The notes under the pieces: model-generated | What the model saw: only the letters and a program-made list of their open reading frames with translations | Databases searched by the model: none | Told to the model about the DNA's origin: nothing | Assembly: GCA_014860625.1 (NCBI GenBank) | Contig: JACZJJ010000068.1 | Span: 1 to 35,171, forward strand | Origin: Bacteroidales bacterium | GTDB taxonomy: Bacteria; Bacteroidota; Bacteroidia; Bacteroidales; FEN-979 | Direction: 5' to 3' | DNA: 35,171 nucleotides | In this document: positions 32,404 through 35,171 of the stretch, one piece after another | Layout: every line of letters begins with the position of its first letter | Numbering within the stretch: position 1 is the first letter of the stretch | Made by a program: the position numbers and the translations under genes

Positions 32404-32527
32404 GGACGTAGGGGGGTAGGAATGTAGGAATGTAGGAATGTAGGAATGTAGGAATGTAGGAATGTAGGAATGTAGGAATGTAGGAATGTAGGAATGTAGG
32501 AATGTAGGAATGTAGGAATGTAGGAAT
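32400..32527. repeat. Octamer array: GTAGGGAC, GTAGGGGG, then (GTAGGAAT)x14
   Basis: Sixteen 8-bp units in perfect phase; the last fourteen are identical. The first unit starts one base before the SDR stop codon, so the stop TAG is positions 2-4 of that unit. Every unit contains TAG, and the 8-bp period puts TAG in all three frames. The reverse strand encodes an HSYIPTFL-type peptide that is an artefact. Highly regular, so length polymorphism is likely. The rest of this gap (to the transposase stop at 32753) holds the pseudogene end and the IS left end. Confidence 0.96.
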
Positions 32528-32547
32528 GTGTTGAATGTTATTGGGAG

Positions 32548-32646
32548 TTAGATCTTTGATTTTGGATTTGGACAAAATGTATGAGCCTTGAGTTCCATGG
32601 TGACTAACTGGGCAATAATTTTGTTGTAATTTTCTGATAATCGTTA
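32548..32646 (-). pseudogene. C-terminal fragment of the four-helix-bundle gene, left of the IS
   Basis: After removing the IS and one target copy, the frame from 34062-34367 continues here: TAA (32644-32646), then 31 codons RLSENYNKIIAQLVTME... ending KSKI and TAA at 32548-32550. The segment LSENYNKIIAQLV is what follows GYLDEANF in S23/IVP-type proteins, so this is the missing end of that gene. Confidence 0.85.
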
Positions 32647-32654
32647 AAAATTTG
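32647..32654. repeat. Target-site duplication, left copy (AAAATTTG)
   Basis: Identical to 34062-34069 at the other end of the element. Eight bases is a normal target duplication for the IS256 family. Confidence 0.93.
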
Positions 32655-32678
32655 GGGAGTATTCAAAAAAGTGTGTCA
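32655..32678. repeat. IS256 left terminal inverted repeat
   Basis: 24 bp ending in TGTGTCA inward; pairs with 34038-34061 with about 6 mismatches. Confidence 0.9.
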
Positions 32679-32692
32679 TTTCACTTTCCCCC

Positions 32693-32733
32693 AAGGAACA
32701 GCCCGGAGGCCGTAGGCCGGAGGGCTGTTCCTT
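32693..32733. other. Long imperfect hairpin downstream of the transposase gene
   Basis: Arms AAGGAACAGCCC (32693-32704) and GGGCTGTTCCTT (32722-32733) are perfectly complementary over 12 bp; the interior GGAGGCCGTAGGCCGGA folds further as GGCC-GTA-GGCC. It lies about 20 bp after the transposase stop and just inside the left inverted repeat. No T tract follows on the minus strand, so it is not a standard terminator. Confidence 0.8.
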
Positions 32734-32752
32734 GCAAAGGTAATTTTTCTTT

Positions 32753-34003
32753 TTAAGTAAATTTTTCATACCGGTCTTTATACTGATCTAATAGCTCACG
32801 TTGTATCGAGATCCAATAGAATGCTTTTCTCTTCCAGCTTTTTTGATTATGCATCAATACAAGGTAGAGTTGTTTTATTAGCCCCTTGTCGCTACTCCAG
32901 GCACCTTTTGATTTGGTCACCTTACGCATCACCCGGTGAAGAGCCTCAACAGGATTGGTTGTGTAAATCATCCTTCGGATATTTTGACTGTAGTCCATGA
33001 AAGCCATGAGTTCTTCCCAGTTTTCTTCCCATTTAGGACGTATTTCCTTGTATCTACTGTCCCATTTGGCTCCAAAGGCTTCAAGGGCTATGGCGGCCTG
33101 ATCCCTGTTGGCTGAAGTGTAGATTTTCTTCAAATCAGCACATACTTCTTTGATATCTTTGTAACTGACAAATCGGGTTGATGTACGTACCATATGCACA
33201 ATACAACGCTGTATGATGCTCAATGGGTAAATCTCCTGTATGACTTGCTTAAAGCCTCTCAGACCGTCAACACAGAAGAAGAATACATCCTCTACACCAC
33301 GCCGCTTAAGATCTTCTAAAATTAGCCCCCAATGCCGTGCGCCTTCCGATTCACTGAGATACAAACCCAGAACGTCACGTTCTCCATCAATGTTTACACC
33401 ATATACCGAATAAACTGCTTTGCTCTTCACACTGCCATCTTCTCTTACTTTGTAATGGATGGCATCTAAATAAACAATTGGGTAACAGGGGGCCAAATCT
33501 CTTTGCTGCCATGTGGTTATCTCCTCCCAAACACGGTCTGTTATAGCGCTGATGGTCCCGGCACTGATGTCCACACCATAGAGTTCGCGGAGTTGATGGC
33601 GAACATCTTCTATCGACTGCCCCCTGGCATAAAGACTTAAAATGACATCATCCATGCCGGTACTTAACTCGCGTTCCCATTTGCCAATGAGCTTTGGCTC
33701 ATGTGACCCGGCACGATCACGTGGAGTGCCAATCTCAAGAGGACCTACGCGGCTCCTAACCCTTTTTGAATTGACTCCATTGCGGCGATTGGATAATCCT
33801 GTGCGTTTACTCTCGTCAAGATGATAATCCATCTCTCCCTCAAGGGCTGCATTCACAATCGCCTGGAGAAGGTCGGTAAATATACCGTCTTCGCCAACGA
33901 CAGGATCGCCCTGATACATGCGCCTGACTACTTCTTCCCGGCGCTCTTTGTCCGGGATTAAGTCTTCTAATTTTGGTCGTTTAATTCGTTTTTTCTTTTC
34001 CAT
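32753..34003 (-). CDS. IS256-family (mutator-type) transposase
   Basis: 416 residues, full length. The DDE triad is visible: Asp180 in YLDAIHYKVR, Asp246 in FCVDGLRGF, Glu353 in TNPVEALHRVMRK. RCIVHMVRTSTRFVSYKD contains the conserved C/H region, and KLIGKWERELSTGMDD is typical of the family's N-terminal part. No frameshift or stop, so the enzyme should be active. The start codon lies immediately downstream of a perfect inverted repeat that could hide it in read-through transcripts. Confidence 0.97.
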   Translation of the reverse strand: MEKKKRIKRPKLEDLIPDKERREEVVRRMYQGDPVVGEDGIFTDLLQAIVNAALEGEMDYHLDESKRTGLSNRRNGVNSKRVRSRVGPLEIGTPRDRAGSHEPKLIGKWERELSTGMDDVILSLYARGQSIEDVRHQLRELYGVDISAGTISAITDRVWEEITTWQQRDLAPCYPIVYLDAIHYKVREDGSVKSKAVYSVYGVNIDGERDVLGLYLSESEGARHWGLILEDLKRRGVEDVFFFCVDGLRGFKQVIQEIYPLSIIQRCIVHMVRTSTRFVSYKDIKEVCADLKKIYTSANRDQAAIALEAFGAKWDSRYKEIRPKWEENWEELMAFMDYSQNIRRMIYTTNPVEALHRVMRKVTKSKGAWSSDKGLIKQLYLVLMHNQKSWKRKAFYWISIQRELLDQYKDRYEKFT

Positions 34004-34004
34004 T

Positions 34005-34042
34005 TGTCAAAGATATTAATGTTGAACCTTTTATCTTTGACA
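34005..34042. promoter_or_regulatory. Perfect 11-bp inverted repeat just upstream of the transposase start
   Basis: TGTCAAAGATA (34005-34015) and TATCTTTGACA (34032-34042), 16 bp apart. On the transposase strand the 3' arm ends 1 base before the ATG at 34001-34003, and the 5' arm overlaps the inner end of the right inverted repeat. A TATCTTTG word (34015-34008) within the arm matches a -7 element but is too close to the ATG for a normal leader. Confidence 0.75.
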
Positions 34043-34061
34043 CAGTTTTCTGAACACCCTC
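34038..34061. repeat. IS256 right terminal inverted repeat
   Basis: Minus strand GAGGGTGTTCAGAAAACTGT followed by GTCA; the partner is 32655-32678. Confidence 0.9.
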
Positions 34062-34069
34062 AAAATTTG
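34062..34069. repeat. Target-site duplication, right copy (AAAATTTG)
   Basis: Identical to 32647-32654; on the gene strand it supplies the bases of GC-CAAATTTT-type codons for A-N-F at residues 100-102 of the interrupted protein. Confidence 0.93.
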
Positions 34070-34367
34070 CCTCATCCAGATAACCACAGGCTTTCGAAAA
34101 CTTCAACCATGTCTGGGTTTCAGCAGTCTCTTGTACACAATCTGTGAGTTTGTTGGTGAATGCGGCCAGATATCTTCTTTTATACCAGCCTTCTGCTAGA
34201 TTACTACATACAGACCTTGAGGATCTCCTGATCTGATCAGTAAGTGAATATTTCTCTTCGTTGGGAAAGTTTTTTGTAAGGTGGAATATCTCCATGGCTG
34301 AACTAAAAGCCAATTTGTATACTGATAAGTCTTCCACTTGCTTGACGAATTGATTTCGTTTTTCCAT
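34062..34367 (-). pseudogene. Four-helix-bundle (S23/IVP, TIGR02436-type) gene, N-terminal part, broken by IS256
   Basis: 102 codons from ATG at 34365-34367: DLSVYKLAFSSAMEIFHLTK, FPNEEKYSLTDQIRRSSRSV, CSNLAEGWYKRR and ETQTWLKFSKACGYLDEANF. This is the four-helix-bundle family first seen as the protein of 23S rRNA intervening sequences and later in many standalone loci (avd-like). Usual length is about 115-130; the reading frame now runs into the IS and stops at 33981, giving a false 128-residue protein with an IS-encoded tail. With the fragment at 32548-32646 the rebuilt gene is about 134 codons, with one in-frame TAA at the junction. No rRNA gene is near. Confidence 0.88.
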
Positions 34368-34462
34368 GTCTCAAGGGTTAGGTTTACCATTAATCCGGAA
34401 AAACCTAAAAAGGTTATACTTCTCGACCTCAAAAATGTTGAAAAACATCCCAGCTTACCCAC

Positions 34463-34494
34463 ATTCCTACCCTCCTACCTTCCTACCCTCCTAC
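34463..34494. repeat. Octamer array (4 units) containing the lrp stop codon
   Basis: ATTCCTAC, CCTCCTAC, CTTCCTAC, CCTCCTAC; on the lrp strand the units are GTAGGAGG, GTAGGAAG, GTAGGAGG, GTAGGAAT. The lrp stop TAG (CTA at 34491-34493) is positions 2-4 of the first unit, the same phase as at the SDR gene on the other side of the IS. Confidence 0.92.
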
Positions 34495-34958
34495 GATTCA
34501 ACCGGCAACTGCCGCTGAAACCCCACCTCCAGTGAAATAAAGGTCTCTGTGTTGGTGATCTCCGGGATCGCCTGGATTTTGTCGGTAATCAGTTTCCTGA
34601 GATGTTCGTTGCTCTTTGCATAGATTTTGACAAACAGGGAGTATTTACCGGTCACATGATGACACTCGGTGATTTCCGGGACTTCTGAGATTTTTTTGAA
34701 CACCTCGTTGTGCGTATATACGGATTTTAGGTTGATCACCAATCCAACAAAAGCACAGGTGCCGTAGCCTAATCCGATTGGGTCAACGTTAAACTGTGAC
34801 CCACTCACAACCTTATTGCTGAGCATCTGGTTCACCCGTTGGTGGATTGCTGCTCCCGATACATTGCACTTACGCGCAATCTCCAGGAATGGAACCCTGG
34901 CATCACGCGTGAGGATGGAAAGAATTCGTTTGTCCAGACTATCAATTTTTAATCCCAT
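34491..34958 (-). CDS. Lrp/AsnC-family transcriptional regulator
   Basis: 155 residues. Winged helix-turn-helix at about 7-55 (LDKRILSILTRDARVPFLEI, NVSGAAIHQRVNQML) and an AsnC/RAM ligand-binding domain from about 65 to 145 (CAFVGLVINLKSVYTHNEVF, HHVTGKYSLFVKIYAKSNEH). It binds DNA as a dimer or octamer and responds to an amino acid or other small metabolite; its effector cannot be read from the sequence. It is divergent from the gene starting at 35128, with an AT-rich 169-bp region between, and could regulate that gene and itself. Confidence 0.94.
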   Translation of the reverse strand: MGLKIDSLDKRILSILTRDARVPFLEIARKCNVSGAAIHQRVNQMLSNKVVSGSQFNVDPIGLGYGTCAFVGLVINLKSVYTHNEVFKKISEVPEITECHHVTGKYSLFVKIYAKSNEHLRKLITDKIQAIPEITNTETFISLEVGFQRQLPVES

Positions 34959-35014
34959 AACTCTCTTTTTAGTATTTCTGTTAGTGTTGTCTGCAATTCT
35001 TATTACCTTACTTA

Positions 35015-35022
35015 CAAAATTA
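35015..35022 (-). promoter_or_regulatory. -7 element (TAATTTTG) for the Lrp-family gene
   Basis: Exact TAnnTTTG on the minus strand, 56 bp before the start codon. No TTTG is seen at the usual -33 distance; one occurs at a 12-nt spacing. The region is very AT-rich, so chance matches are likely. Confidence 0.35.
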
Positions 35023-35084
35023 AAAAATAATGATCAAATATCTTATGAATTGTTATAAAATAAAATTATATCGTGTTGAATTAT

Positions 35085-35092
35085 TATTTTTG
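35085..35092 (+). promoter_or_regulatory. -7 element (TATTTTTG) for the gene at the window's right end
   Basis: Exact TAnnTTTG 35 bp before the ATG at 35128; no -33 TTTG at a suitable distance. Confidence 0.4.
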
Positions 35093-35127
35093 TACCTCTA
35101 TATGAGATATAGAAAAACAAATTGAAT

Positions 35128-35171
35128 ATGAACTCAGATCCATCCGGCCGCATCTTTGATCTTCTCCAGTT
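35128..35171 (+). CDS. Start of an unidentified gene, cut by window edge
   Basis: Fourteen codons are visible (MNSDPSGRIFDLLQ) after an AT-rich leader ending AACAAATTGAAT. The position divergent from an Lrp-type regulator and the TATTTTTG element upstream support a real start. The fragment is too short to assign; a similar opening (RIFDLL) occurs in some AMP-forming acyl-CoA ligases, but that is a guess. Confidence 0.5.
   Translation, partial: MNSDPSGRIFDLLQ

Larger units (their letters stand above)
32655..34061 (-). mobile_element. IS256-family insertion sequence, complete (1407 bp)
   Basis: The element is bounded by imperfect 24-bp terminal inverted repeats: GGGAGTATTCAAAAAAGTGT then GTCA at the left (32655-32678) and, on the minus strand, GAGGGTGTTCAGAAAACTGT then GTCA at the right (34061-34038). 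About 18 of 24 positions agree. It carries one intact transposase gene, is flanked by 8-bp duplications, and interrupts a four-helix-bundle gene. Two hairpin-forming inverted repeats lie inside, one near each end. All parts needed for transposition seem intact. Confidence 0.96.

Noticed and set aside
32318-32575. Minus-strand frame encoding a repeated HSYIPTFL peptide
   Set aside because: It is only the translation of the GTAGGAAT array, starting inside the SDR gene; no independent gene signal.
33981-34367. A complete 128-residue four-helix-bundle gene
   Set aside because: The last 26 codons come from the IS end; the real C-terminus is found beyond the other end of the IS.
1-35171. tRNA or rRNA genes
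   Set aside because: No cloverleaf-like or rRNA-like segment was recognised while reading the intergenic regions; the S23-type pseudogene is not within an rRNA gene here.

Overview
The window looks like a chromosomal segment of a member of the Bacteroidota (Bacteroidales/Marinilabiliales-like). The evidence is a type IX secretion C-terminal sorting domain (end of the NHL-repeat protein), a PorV/PorQ-like outer-membrane protein, an ECF sigma/anti-sigma/DUF4252 module, the RsfS-FtsH-LUD-DUF2007-CdsA-Psd gene order, AT-rich leaders with little Shine-Dalgarno signal, and TAnnTTTG promoter elements. No rRNA or tRNA gene and no CRISPR array was seen.

Layout. 1-2.7 kb (minus): the start of a YhcC/YtqA-type radical SAM gene, then a POT-family oligopeptide transporter. 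2.7-4.5 kb (plus): ECF sigma factor, membrane-anchored putative anti-sigma factor and a secreted DUF4252 protein, closed by a strong terminator. 4.5-7.4 kb (minus): an outer-membrane pair, a helix-hairpin-helix protein with a large barrel-like C-terminal region and a PorV-like protein. 7.5 kb (plus): DUF2461. 8.2-13.9 kb (minus): a compact probable operon, LOG-family protein, rsfS, ftsH, LUD protein, DUF2007, cdsA, psd. 14-17.1 kb (plus): a membrane PQQ-type propeller protein and a T9SS-exported NHL propeller protein. 17.2-26.6 kb (minus): uvrA, a lytic transglycosylase, rfbC, lpdA, a small membrane protein and an M14 peptidase. 26.8-32.4 kb (plus): two Cys/Met-metabolism PLP enzymes, thrC, a thrH-type phosphatase/homoserine phosphotransferase and an SDR oxidoreductase. 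32.6-34.1 kb: a complete IS256-family insertion inside a four-helix-bundle (S23/IVP) gene. 34.5 kb to the end: an Lrp/AsnC regulator divergent from a gene cut off by the window edge.

The most unusual signal is between the genes. Many spacers, mostly in the second half, are built from 7-8 bp tandem repeats (plus a 21-bp and a 47-bp duplication). Several arrays lie in register with the stop codon of the upstream gene, which is usually TAG, and some run to, or include, the next start codon. Members of other dispersed repeat classes (GCATGC-centred palindromes and a GTCATTGCGAG element) occur in the leader of the first PLP enzyme, in the spacer after the M14 peptidase, and inside lpdA, where about 28 residues of repeat-derived protein are inserted in frame. 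The IS256 copy has imperfect 24-bp terminal inverted repeats and a perfect 8-bp target duplication, so the interrupted gene can be rebuilt; a TAA codon lies exactly at the rebuilt junction. A perfect 11-bp inverted repeat ends just before the transposase start codon and may act as a translational insulator.

Functions are assigned by recognition of sequence motifs only; no database search was run.
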